Shown piece after piece: positions 36,376 through 47,876 of a stretch of 64,000 nt of DNA. The notes under the pieces are model-generated. The model worked only from the letters and a program-made list of their open reading frames with translations. It was not told the origin of the DNA and did not search any database. The DNA is taken from assembly GCA_964017045.1 (NCBI GenBank), contig OZ024796.1, positions 26,537,010-26,601,009 of the forward strand. The letters run 5' to 3'. Position 1 is the first letter of the stretch; every line of letters starts with the position of its first letter. This DNA comes from Omphiscola glabra (Eukaryota > Mollusca > Gastropoda > Lymnaeidae). The position numbers and the translations under genes are program-made.

Positions 36376-39300
36376 ATATAGAAAATGGACGCCAAAAGTG
36401 TCGGTACCAGAAAAAATAAAAGTTAGTGGAACAAATATTTGTTTTAAAAAGTAGTAAAAACACCACTAGAGTACGAATCACTATAAGAGAAATTCTTCAT
36501 CTTTTGGAAAGGCCGCCCTCGGCAGCAAAGGCAATTACCCCGGGGCAGTGGCGGATCCAGTGGAGACACCGGAAAAAAAAAATTAACTGAAACATATTTC
36601 CATGCCAGAAAGAATAAACTGTACACAAAACTAAGACCATGAGTGTGATCTTTTATTTTGGTAACAAAACATTCCTCTGTCGTCGCCACCATCACTTTTT
36701 TTTGTTTTGTGTAAATTCTCCATTTACTTCAATTTTAAGTATGAAACACAACCATTGACAGGGATGCTTTTTACCCATAAGCGCCAACCCCCATGCCCAC
36801 CACCCCATTAACAACACCCCCACACACGGATCAGATATTAAACTTTGGCCTCAACTGAACCCACGAACTGGAGCGGTGTGAAATCGCCCTTGCACGGCCC
36901 ATCGCCAGTGACCGCTATCTTTGGGTCAACAGCGCCTGTGTCCAGGCGAGTCCCTGTAGTCAAATGCAGCCATATTTGTACGCCTTATAATTCAACTTCT
37001 TCAATTCTAATTGACGCTGTCTCCATGGCAACCGTTCCGTGATTAGGATCCGTAAATTTTATTATTACCATTAATACTGGAATTTATACGGGGCAAAGAT
37101 TGTGGGGGGGGGGGGGGGTGTAGAGTAAGGGGATTGGGGCGTGCGTTAGGTGGAGAGTTGGGGCTCAGCAGGGAAAAAAAATGTGTGTTGTGGGGGGGGG
37201 GTGCTTTTGTGTGCTATAGATTAGATTAAATAATCATAAATCCAGAATGGACAGTCCTGCTTAAGAACTGGGGAGAAAAGGGAGATAACAAGGGCTGTCA
37301 TAGAGGGAGATAACAAGGGTTGCAATAGCTCGGGGGGGGGGGGATACCAAGGGCAGTCACAGGGGGAGATATCAAGGGTTGTTACAGAGGGAGATAACAA
37401 GGGATGTCACTGAGGGAGACAACAAGGGTTGACATAGAGGGACATAACCTGCGGTACACTAAGAGCATGACAACTATGAATGTAATTCTATTAAACTATT
37501 CACATATAACAATTTATAAATCACTTTTTAATAAGGGTTTGGTTGGACACGGTTCGTGTGTGAATGTGTGTGTGTGTGTGTGCTATGTAATGTGTGTGTG
37601 GGGGTGGAAAGGAAGTGCTGGGAAAAGTCTACGACTGTGACCACGGTTGTACTCCGATACATTGCGTCACAAATCAATTTACATTTTCTAAATTTTTGTG
37701 TGTATATGACTGCAAAACTTTTTGTTCATAAAAATTTACAAACCAAATGTATGTCTTTGTCAGTTTCAAAAATAGATGAAGCTGCACTCCTGGTCTATAT
37801 GTAAGAATGGTATCATCCAAATATGTTTACTACTACTACAATGTTCCTAAGAAATTCAATAATATTTTTTTTTTAAATCATATCTGGCCACGGGATAAAA
37901 TGATTTCAACTGCTCCCCCAACTGACGTCAAAACTTCAGAGGCGGCGCTGAAAAAAATGCTCAAGTACTCAACAAGAAAATAAAAACAATTTAGCACATA
38001 TACAGTAGGGTGGGTGCTGTGTAAAGGGGAACGGGGGGGGGGGGGGGGGGTTGGTGGAAGTGCTGTGTAATGGGTTTGGAGGATAGAGGCTACGGCTTGG
38101 GGGCTGGGGTGGGATGGGGTAAAAAAAAAGACGTTTCTTTTCGGGGAAAATTTTAAGAAAAAGCAATGTTCGCCATATATATTTGAGAAGCTGGGTGGTG
38201 ACCAGGCTTGAAATAATATACGGGATGGGGAGAAAAAAAAGTAGATGCTTTAAGGGTGGTAGAAGGGTGGGGGTGGATTCTAAATTGATCGAGAGGGGTA
38301 GCTAGGCGGAATAATAATACGGCTTTGGCCGAAATGGAAAGAGAATCGATTGGTTTTTAAAATATGGTGGTCAAGCCGGCCAGTAGCCGAGTTAATGAGT
38401 GGCCGCTAGCAGACTCATTTCCTTGTCATAGGCCACACTATTTGCATAATGGTTTCCACTTGAGGGGCCGTCTCTATATGTGGTCAAGATCTACACTCAA
38501 AGAGTCCCGGGCTCAAACAATAGGCTTGAGGAAAGGGGGGGGGGGGTGAAGGATGGAGACATGAAAAAGGAAAAAAAAAGGGGGGGGGGAGGTTGGCGTT
38601 GGACCCCCTCGCTGTTGAATATTCTCTTTAATTTCATATCTTGACTTTGAAAATCGATCGGAAGGCTGGTCCGGCCGGGGTAAGACTGGCGAGAGGGTCA
38701 GAGGTCAGCCCACGCTAGCCTCAAGCTTTGGAGAGTATTGACTCGTGTTGCTACCATTGTTATGTTTAAGGAAAACAAGGGAGAACGCTACCCCACATGA
38801 TATAAATCATATGCCGGCCACCTATGTGGTGTTAGTTTTAAGGCTAAAAATATGGCTTGAAACAAATGTACACGAGCTATTAGTTCTATGCTGGCTACAC
38901 ATAGGGTGCTTCTTACATTAAAATGTGTGCTCCACATGGGGTATACTTAATTTGCAAGTTACCCGCACATCAATAGATTGTCGCAGTAGATACTCGCACG
39001 TCAATGTGTTAAAGATCATTAGCATGGAGGTACGTTACATGACTTGTCCAATTGACCGACTTTTGATTTGATTTCAGTCTTTTTTTTTTAATTTTCTTTT
39101 GTATATTAGTACATCTCGGCCCCAGAATTTGTCAGTTTAAAAAAAAAATTGATTTTCTCTTTCGATACACTATTATTTAACAATGAACCCCCACCCCTTT
39201 CCCCCCAGCCCCCCCCCCCCACACCTTTTATTTGCGGTCCATAATTCATTACACACAACCCCATGCTACTATTAGAGTCACTGACTTTGTTTTTTTTTTA

Positions 39301-40080
39301 ACACTCGGTTATGGTCTGAAGTAGGTCAACATGTTTAAAAGAGATTTTTAAAAAAATAAATGTTTTAATGCCAAATGGTGCGCGCTGCATTGTGGAAAAT
39401 TCCTGCCGTTCCGTGACACTAAGAAGTTTGAGAAGCACTCGTCTCAAAACGTATTGGGTCGCACGTCTCAAATGGAGCCCATTGCTCTAAGCTCGGGATG
39501 ATCTACCGTCCATTCGATTAATGCCATACAATAAAGAGTCAGTATCAATTAGAACAAATACAAGGGCTGCTACGAAGAGATAAATTTATATATAGTCAAA
39601 CAAAAAAAAAAGATCTCTTGTGGTGACAGAGTTAAAAAAAAACAAAAAAAACAAACAATCATAATGGATAAAGATGGCCACTCCATTTGAGCACCACAAA
39701 TGTACATTACTAGTCGGGGTTTTAGCTGGACCGAGTCGAACGGATCATTGAGTAGATGGTGGACCTGGGCGCGAGCAGTGGTCAAGATCAAACTATTTGG
39801 GATGGTATGGTCGACCAAAGAAAGTAAGGATTATGATTGTCAAGAAAGAAATGATTAGGATTGTGGTGCTGAACGGTATAAAGATCAGTTGGTAGAGACC
39901 AGGATTTAACGATTATGAAGCGGTCGGCATGGGCGACAGTAATGGTTATGAAAGTTTTGTTCAAGAGAGTAAATATCAGGGAGATTTTGTATTGTTAGTC
40001 AAAAAAATTGTGCCGGACAAGAGCATGATTTAGTAGTACTGTAGGGTCAGAATCGTTAAAAAAAATTATTAAGGTCCTAT
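36376..40080. other. Unassigned intergenic sequence
   Basis: Holds a hAT-like cagtggcggatccag word near 36545, a possible exon-like minus-strand stretch at 36838-36984 (see findings), the 37279 array, a (tg)n near 37565, and poly-G runs. No gene was established. Confidence 0.45.
37279..37445. repeat. Degenerate agggagataacaagggttg array
   Basis: About seven units with variants (gcaatag, gcagtcac, gttacag), interrupted by a poly-G run. Confidence 0.85.
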
Positions 40081-40345
40081 CAGTCGTGAAAGGAATGATT
40101 AGGTTTGTAAATTCGTAAAAAATATGAGTATGTTTGTAAATTCGTAAAAGAAATAAGTAGGCTTGTTAAGTTGTAGAAGATATGAGTATGTTTTTTAAAA
40201 GTCGTATTAGAATTGAGTAATTTTGTAAAGTCGAAATAGTAAGGAATAGGTTTGTAAAGTCGTAAAAGCAATGAGTAGGTTTGTAAAACCCTTTAAAGTC
40301 ATGAGTAGGTTTGTAAAACCCTTTAAAGTCATGAGTAGGTCTGTA
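40081..40345. repeat. ~29-bp tandem array, ~9 units
   Basis: Units of gtcgtaaaagaaatgagta + ggtttgtaaa; the last two units (aaaccctttaaagtcatgag) are identical to each other. Confidence 0.88.
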
Positions 40346-40462
40346 TGAGTCTAAACTTGATAATGTGCAGTGATGCACAGGATACCCACGGCTAAAGATA
40401 CAACGATGGCCAATGGTCTATGACAGTGCTACATAAGTTTAAATAAACATCTCTGTCAAATT

Positions 40463-40727
40463 GGAAATTAGTAAAACACAGTCAGGTTAAACCTGATAAA
40501 AGGAACGCAACAAAACAACGAACGTGTCGGCAGGAAGCTTGCATCAGCGAACAAACAGAAAAAACGAATAAAATTAAAAGTTGTATCAAAAAATTATCAT
40601 GTAGCACTTAGCTTAGAAGTAGTGTCCAAGAGGGCAGCAAAAGATTAGTGCCGACACGTTCGTTGTTTTGTTGCGTTCCTTTTATCAGGTTTAACCTTAC
40701 TGTGTTTTACTAATTTCCTATTGTGCT
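40463..40727. mobile_element. Inverted-repeat element with ~70-bp arms
   Basis: The left arm (ggaaattagtaaaacacagt, caggttaaacctgataaaag, gaacgcaacaaaacaacg) recurs inverted at about 40652-40727. The spacer is about 115 bases. The junction of the left arm carries a ctgatg...gccgacacg motif on the minus strand, discussed in the findings. Non-coding. Confidence 0.75.
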
Positions 40728-40797
40728 AACCTGATTGCAGTCTCCCCCATTATTACCCTCTGTCAAATTGAAAAGTTGTTTTTATTTTGTTTATCTC

Positions 40798-40980
40798 ACG
40801 CCTCATGTGGAGACGCCTAATGTGGGGGCGCCTCATGTGGGGACGCCTCATGTGTGGAAGCCTCATTTGGGGACGCCTCATGTGAGGACGCCTCATGTGG
40901 GGACGCCTCATGTGTGGAAGCCTCGTGTGCGGACGCCTCATGTGCGGACGCCCGATGTACTGACACCTCGTGTGTGGATA
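40798..40980. repeat. 15-bp tandem array, ~12 units
   Basis: Units of gacgcctcatgtggg with variants gtgtggaagc and gtgcg. Confidence 0.94.
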
Positions 40981-41243
40981 TATTCCATTCACTGCCAGCC
41001 CCACTACAACTATCCGAGTGAGCTGTATAAGCATTTGTTATTAGGTAAAGAGGTCATTGGTTGGCAATTGTGATGCATACCATTGTGTCGCGGAGTTGCT
41101 TCCAAAGTGTATACTCATCACAAAGAACAATGTTGCTTGGGTTGTTGTGGTTGTTTTTTCTTTTGACTCCGAATCAAGTTGATTATTTGTTCACGCCGCT
41201 GACCCTTGTATGTTACAAATGAATACCACTTTAACGCTATGGG

Positions 41244-41418
41244 CAGGGCCGGCCTTAAGCCATTGCAACCTATGCGGCCGCAATGGGCCCCGCACTTTCC
41301 CTGAATTTATTTTCTAATACAAAATCTTAATTTTCACTTATTATCCTTATCCTCTACCCAGAATGGGCCACGCGCAGTCCGTTTCGCATAGGGCCCGCAA
41401 TTGTTAGGGTCGGCCCCG
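41244..41418. mobile_element. hAT-type MITE with CAGGGCCGGC ends
   Basis: A 175-bp element with ends cagggccggccttaa and ttagggtcggccccg and a perfect 8-bp duplication, gctatggg, at 41236-41243 and 41419-41426. The right part (gtttcgcatagggcccgcaa) is homologous to the truncated element at the window's end in the opposite orientation. Non-coding. Confidence 0.85.
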
Positions 41419-41520
41419 GCTATGGGCATAATTCCTTATTCGGACCGAACATCTGTATGTGGGCATCTTTTTTTTTATCTATGCCCGTGTACATGAAGGA
41501 ACAAAGTAACATAGTACTCG

Positions 41521-41897
41521 TGATACTCGCGATAAACAAAGTAACACAATTCTAGTGATTCTCTGCCGATTACTTGTCAGTGATACTCGCGAGAAACAAA
41601 GTAACACAATTCTAGTGATTCTCTGCCGATTACTTGTCAGTGATACTCGCGAGAAACAAAGTAACACAATTCTAGTGATTCTCTGCCGATTACTTGTCAG
41701 TGATACTCGCGAGAAACAAAGTAACACAATTCTAGTGATTCTCTGCCGATTACTTGTCAGTGATACTCGCGAGAAACAAAGTAACACAATTCTAGTGATT
41801 CTCTGCCGATTACTTGTCAGTGATACTCGCGAGAAACAAAGTAACACAATTCTAGTGATTCTCTGCCGATTACTTGTCAGTGATACTCGCGAGAAAC
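41521..41897. repeat. 60-bp tandem array, 6.3 units, nearly perfect
   Basis: Units begin tgatactcgcgagaaacaaa, continue gtaacacaattctagtgatt and end ctctgccgattacttgtcag. Units two to six (41581-41880) are identical; the first differs at one base (gataaa). Confidence 0.98.
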
Positions 41898-42429
41898 AAC
41901 GTAGAAAAAACCACACAAATACATTTTTGATTTTTTTTTTAAATTAGCAAATAGACCCAAACTTACCATCATTGACAATGACTTAATTATTTAATAGGAT
42001 CATACAGATACACATCTTTTATATCATTTAGAATTCCCCCCCCCCCCGCACCCTACTCCTACTCCCCTCCACCATACAATTTTTATTTATCCAGTGACAG
42101 ATGTGGTTTGAAAGAAGCCCATGATAAAAAAAAAAATGTACAAAGCGACTGGCACAAAAATCCCACATCGTATAAACTAAGTTTAAACAGTCCACGACAA
42201 TGGCCCTCTTATCAACGACTCGTACGAAATTTGTAGCAACATATCTTATTTCATATTTAAATCAACACACCGAGTTGAAATAGCAAATTAGAAAAAAAGC
42301 CTATTCCCACGTGTGTATGATATACAAAATTGGATGGGACCAAAAAGAGCTCCGTGTATCAGATTTTATCCTAACGAGTGGATCAGCAATACCTATTATT
42401 GATTTTTATTATTTTTAAAAAAAAATATA

Positions 42430-42612
42430 TTATTTTGACCAAAAATAACTACGTTTATTTTGACCAAAAATAACTACGTTTATTTTGACCAAAAATGACT
42501 ACGTTTATTTTTACCAAAAATAACTACGTTTATTTTGACCAAAAATTACGTTTATTTTGACCAAAAATAACTACGTTTATTTTGACCAAAAATAACTACG
42601 TTTATTTTGACC
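42430..42612. repeat. 25-bp tandem array, ~8 units
   Basis: Units of ttttgaccaaaaataacta + cgttta. Isolated attttgaccaac words continue at intervals to about 43225, suggesting a decayed extension into which the SPIN-like element at 42766 inserted. Confidence 0.93.
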
Positions 42613-42765
42613 AACCTATATCTGTTTGATGTTTAAAAAAAGGCTAATATTTTGACCAACTATACCTAAGTTTAATTTTTTTTTTAATATGTTATTTTGA
42701 TCAACCATACCTGTGTTTAATTTTTTTTTTAATTTAAAAAGAGTAATTATTTTGACCAACTAGAG

Positions 42766-42949
42766 CAGCGGTTCTCAGCCTGTGGGTCGCGACCCTTTCC
42801 CAGGGGTCGCCTAAGACCATCTGAAAACACATGTACTCTACAGTTATGAAGTAGAAAGAAAAAATAATTTTATGGGGGGGGGGGGGGGTCGCCACAACAT
42901 GAGGGACTGTATTAAAGGGTCGCGGCATTAATAAGGTTGAGAACCGCTG
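42766..42949 (-). mobile_element. SPIN-like hAT MITE, copy 1
   Basis: A 184-bp element with termini cagcggttctcagcc and ggttgagaaccgctg. It is flanked by a perfect 8-bp duplication, aactagag, at 42758-42765 and 42950-42957. The 8-bp duplication and CAG-type ends mark hAT superfamily elements. Read on the minus strand, the left end (ccgcgaccctttaatacag) and right end (gtcgcgacccacaggctgag) match what I remember of the SPIN group. It has no coding capacity, so it is a non-autonomous deletion derivative. A poly-G run sits in the middle. Confidence 0.88.
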
Positions 42950-43654
42950 AACTAGAGTCTATACCAAAGTTTGATTTGTCAACAAAAAAAACAAACAAAA
43001 AAAAAAAAAAAAAAAAAAAAACGTACATGTTCTCGACCATTAAAACCAAAGTTTGATTTTTTATTGTTGTTAAAAACCCGTACGTCTATTTTGACCAACC
43101 GTACATCTGTTTGATGAAGTTTTTTTTTTTTTTAAAGTTTTTTTTTTTTCTAAAGTTTTTTTTTTTTCCATTAAATATACTTATGCTGTGTGTTGTTTTC
43201 TTTAAGCTATTATTTTGACCAGCAAGTCCCGATGATAAAAATGATGTTATTGTAGCAGTTAATGCATGTCCTACTCAAAGCAGCCACGTCACTTGTGGCA
43301 CAACCACCCACCCACCCCCCCCCCCTCAACCGGGTCGCCCCCCGGGTCACCTTTTTCGGTTTTATGCCCCTTGCGATCAAAGATGATTGTTAAGGTTGTT
43401 TTTTTTCCCCACATCCCCGACTTTGAAAAAAAAAAATCAGAGGTCCTCTGCGGCGGGAAGGCCCCCCCCCCCCCACATTTCTCGCTGCGGCTCTCGATCT
43501 ATTGCTACAAACTAAACTTATGACCCAAACGATCTCGTGACAGGGAATGATTGATATTTTAAAATAAATCCCGGAGATAGATCCGTTTGTGATCAGTAGA
43601 TTTGATTGAAACATCGGACGTCATTCGAAACGACCCCAATGAGCAGGAAATTAG

Positions 43655-43724
43655 GGAGATTAGCCACGTACAGCGTAAGATAAGATTACGGAGATTAGCC
43701 ACGTATAGCGTAAGATAAGATTAG
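43655..43724. repeat. 35-bp tandem duplication
   Basis: Two copies of ggagattagccacgta + agcgtaagataagatta. Confidence 0.93.
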
Positions 43725-43762
43725 TCCATTCAAGAAAAAGTCGAAACACGGTTGCTCACAAG

Positions 43763-43928
43763 CAGTGGCGTAGCGATCTTAACTCGCGCCCGTGGCACAA
43801 TACCTTTTTAGCGCCGCCCCCTCCCCCTATTCGAAAACAATATTATATGTAAAATATACCATTTGGCACCCCTTTGTAAGAAGCGCACGGGGCATGATGC
43901 CACCCTTACCCCCCTCGCTACGCCACTG
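43763..43928. mobile_element. hAT-type MITE with CAGTGGCGTAGC ends, copy 2
   Basis: A 166-bp relative of the element at 7574, with the same ends and interior (tattcgaaaac, aaaatataccatttgg, ggggcatgatgcc). Perfect 8-bp duplication ctcacaag lies at 43755-43762 and 43929-43936. The two duplications differ, so these are independent insertions. Confidence 0.9.
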
Positions 43929-44078
43929 CTCACAAGGCATGTGTGGTTTCGGGCCTTTGGGGCCGGGGGGGGGGGAGGAGTAGCACTAATTGGTATTCTT
44001 ATTAAGTACGCTACTTGTATGTCTGTTTTGTCAAATTTTCCGTCCCACGCCCAATTCCTCGATATTACATTTTATAAA

Positions 44079-44081
<3 letters not shown>

Positions 44082-44119
<38 letters not shown>
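44082..44119. repeat. TA microsatellite
   Basis: About 19 ta units, uninterrupted. Confidence 0.97.
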
Positions 44120-44122
<3 letters not shown>

Positions 44123-47009
44123 AAGCTTTGTTTTTAGGGGTCGTTTAATATAACTTGCCATTTCAACCTCAAAAATACATAGCGATATTTCTATGCAGGA
44201 AAAAGCAAACATTAAAAAAATAAAAACATTGGTGTTTTTATATATATTCCTTTTACCAAGAGATAATTCATTTCTTAAATGCTGGATATTTTATTTGTCT
44301 AAAATAGCATTTAAGATTTTTTTTTTTTTTTTAAAAACGAACTAACTTCTATCTATTTAATCACTGCAAAAGATGTGATGTTCACATTGTGTGCGTTTTT
44401 TTTTTTTTTTAAAGGGAGCCAGGGGAGCTAAATGTCCTCTCTAGGTCTAAGCAACTTCCGGCCCCACTTCGGTGATCGCCCCACTTCGTATTTTTTATAG
44501 GTATAATCAGCTGATGGTTCCTTTTCATTTAGAATATGTCTTATTCACCCCGATTAACTAAAAAAAAATGGCATCAAATATGAACGGATACGATACAAAA
44601 AATAACACAAAAATGGGGGTAGAGGGGGAATCTGGTCGGACCACACAAAAAACAACAAACATACAATAAATAAATACAAATATAAAAAAAAATAAGAAAA
44701 TTTTTAAAAAACCCAGGGAGAGAAAAGGGAAACCACTTGTGTAATACTCCAGCTTCAATCCATCGAGGAAAGACAACCGGGGTATAATGACGGTCTTGAC
44801 CGGGCTCCACTTCCCGAGCGGAGCGTGCCAAGGGAGACTACCCGTGTTAAATAACGGGCCTCTTGAAAACCGCTAAACGATGCAAAGTAAAGAGGCTGTC
44901 TGCGGGAAAACTATGAATTTTTGAAGTAAAAACCCCCGAGATAGCCATGTTTATTTATGATTTATTTCGGGCCTCACGCGTTTTTCAAAGGTTTCCACCG
45001 CAATGGAAACGTCCCCAGTTTGAATAATGGAATAGCGGGGCGGGGTGGGGGGGGGCTTGAATTACGGACGGGGCCCCCCAAGCCCACCTCCAGCCCCCCA
45101 CACCCACCCCACCCCCACTACGTTACACAAGTGCATTTCTGCCAGTAATGGCTAAAATAACCGGGTACATAACAGATGTATCAGATTTTTCCTATGCCAC
45201 TTGGATTTTGCGTGCTGTCCGTCTTTTGGCTTTTTATCAATAAAACAAGCAGATACCACCAAGCAAATCTCGTTTCCCCTTTTGGTTTTATTTCATAACA
45301 TTCTCAGGGTCAAGGTCTGGGTTTTTATCAATGTATAAATCATAATGATAAGTTTGTGCATTTTAAAAATAATTGGCCTCTTTCGGTGTGTTAGGGGAAT
45401 CTATAATTTAATTTGACTTTTGGAGCTTTCAAAAAAAAAAAAAAGTTGTTAAAAAAAGTGCCCGATCATGGAGCCATAAAAATAAAAATATAATAATAAA
45501 ATAAAATAATTGATATTTTTTAGATGGATTATAACATTTTTTTTTTTTTAGAAATTAAAAAAAATTAATCTTACCATTTTAAAAGTTAGTATCAAATTTA
45601 AGTTTAAAAAAAAATAAAATTAAACAAATAAAATTTTCTGTTTGCTATTTGCACATTGAATGAAGTCATTTTAAACATATCTGAAAGGTCAACCTTTTTT
45701 AAAAAAAAAAATAAAAAAAATCCTTTCAGTAGGCCACTATGTGACAGCACACAACTGAAAATGTAAGAAAGCTAAGCAGTTGTTTAGAATCATCACTAAA
45801 ACCTGAGGATTAAACAAGGCGGATAACCCCCACAACCAGCGATAACTCCGGCATTGTCACATGAGTCTGCTGCACAGACCGTAATAGGAAGTCGCCCTGT
45901 TTCGGGGTAGTGGCAGTGCCGGGTGGCGGGAGGGGTTGTGGGGGGGGGGAAGGTTGTGGGGGAGTGGGAGGGTCACACTGAAGAAATTTGAATCCTATTT
46001 ATGAATTCCGCCACTTCAATTCTCGCTTTTATATTTTGTCTGCTTTCTGTTCGTATAGCTGGCTACTCAATCGATTTATGCAAATCTGGACAAGAAGAAA
46101 ACTTTGAAAGGTTTTAAGGGTTTTGTTTTTGGTAGTGTGCAGGGGGGAGGGGATGGGGTGGCTGGAGCGGTGTTGGCGCGGGTGGGGGGTTGGTTGCCAT
46201 AGGATTATGTTTCTAATGGGCATGCATCTAACAACGATGATGATGATGAAGATATTGGCTAACGGGCGCTTGTTTAAATGGGGTCGCCGTAAGACCAGGC
46301 AGAAGATGACAGAGTAGAGCCGGGACGAATGATGGGTTTAAAGTGAGAGGGAGATTCGGACAAAAATGTCCACATTCAAAAAAAAAAAAAAAAAAAAAAA
46401 GGCGGTGCAGCTCTATTGACGTGGCTTTCAGATGGGATCGCTTCAAATCAAAAGTCACAATGCAGGAATGTATTTATGAACACTGTCGTAAATAATGACG
46501 CTTTCGTTTTCGTTTTCATTTCATACTGAAGCGTTTACTGGATTTATTACACCTTCCATTAGAAACATTGTTTTAAATACTTTTTTAAAATTTATTTGTA
46601 AAATGGAAGTTAAAAGAATGTTTTTTAAAAAAATATTTTTTTTTGTTTTTTTTTTAAAAATCTGGCAGTAGTTCACATTCCGAATGAGGACACTACCAAA
46701 CAATGTCCAACTCTGGAAAGTTATTCAATGAATCAATATCAGGGAGCTGTAGTAAAACAAACTTCAACGCGTGTATTCATTGACAAAGTTTGACAGCATT
46801 TTAAAGCAAAGAAAGCCATAGATGCTCATACGCATACATTTCAAGGCATCCGGGAACAACAGGAGTAAAATACCATAAGTGCATACCAGCGGTTTTCAAA
46901 CTGTTGGTCTCAGGACTTTGAATGTTATTTTTAAAGAAATATGTGTTGTTTTTTTGTAAAGTAACTCGAGATAAGAGGGCTCACACACACACAAAAAATG
47001 CATCTAATC
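44120..47009. other. Unassigned intergenic sequence
   Basis: AT-rich with many poly-A/T runs (for example 45430, 46379-46400). No recognisable exon or repeat family. Confidence 0.5.
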
Positions 47010-47193
47010 CAGCTGTTCTCAACCTGTGGGTCACGAAACCTTTAGGGGTCTTTCACGGGAGTCGCCTATGACCACCGGAAAACACATACACTCTACAGTA
47101 GCAACTAAAATAATTTTTTTTGTATGGGGTGATCGCCACAAGATGAGGAACTGTATTTAAGAGTCGCGGCATTAGGGAGATTGAGAACCACTG
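47010..47193 (-). mobile_element. SPIN-like hAT MITE, copy 2
   Basis: A 184-bp element of the same length and family as the copy at 42766, with ends cagctgttctcaacc and gattgagaaccactg. It has a perfect 8-bp duplication, atctaatc, at 47002-47009 and 47194-47201. Internal landmarks shared with the first copy include gtcgcctatgaccac, acactctacagt and gtcgcggcatta. Terminal substitutions show it is no longer pristine. Confidence 0.87.
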
Positions 47194-47651
47194 ATCTAAT
47201 CTATTCAATTATCATCACTTTTGTTGTTTTGTTAATGCAGGCATATTGAATCGAACAATTGAAGTGTTCGTTTTTCTTAGTACATCACAAGATAACATTA
47301 TTTATTTCAACAAAAAAAAAACACCAAATAAACAAACAAATAAGAAATATGCAACATGGTTCTGCCTGATTGCAAAGTCACATCCCTTTAAAAAACAAAA
47401 CAACAACCTTTTGTAGTAAATGTTTTATATATAAAAAAAATAATGCTTTATAAGATGTTAAACTATCGGTTGTTTTTAAAATCCACATTAAAAAAATAAG
47501 TAATTAATAAATGAAAAGAAAAACAACAACAATATATGGGGTTTGTTTATGTATGAGGTTGGCTGACATTAAAATTTCGACAGGTGGAAGAGCGACGTGG
47601 GCAGATTTTTTTTTTCCTATTCTTGACGTTTACTGTCGGTGGTGGCTGTTG

Positions 47652-47876
47652 ATAGACTTAACATGTTTGATAGGAGCACATAGACTTAACATGCTTGATA
47701 GGAGCACATAGACTTAACATGCTTGATAGGAGCACATAGACTTAACATGTTTGATAGGAGCACATAGACTTAACATGCTTGATAGGAGCACATAGACTTA
47801 ACATGCTTGATAGGAGCACATAGACTTAACATGCTTGATAGGAGCACATAGACTTAACATGCTTGATAGGAGCACA
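47652..47876. repeat. 28-bp tandem array, 8 units
   Basis: Units of tagacttaacatgcttgat + aggagcaca; only tgtttg/tgcttg varies. Confidence 0.97.

Noticed and set aside
36540..36565. Another hAT MITE starting cagtggcggatccag
   Set aside because: Only one end-like word; no second terminus or target duplication was found nearby.
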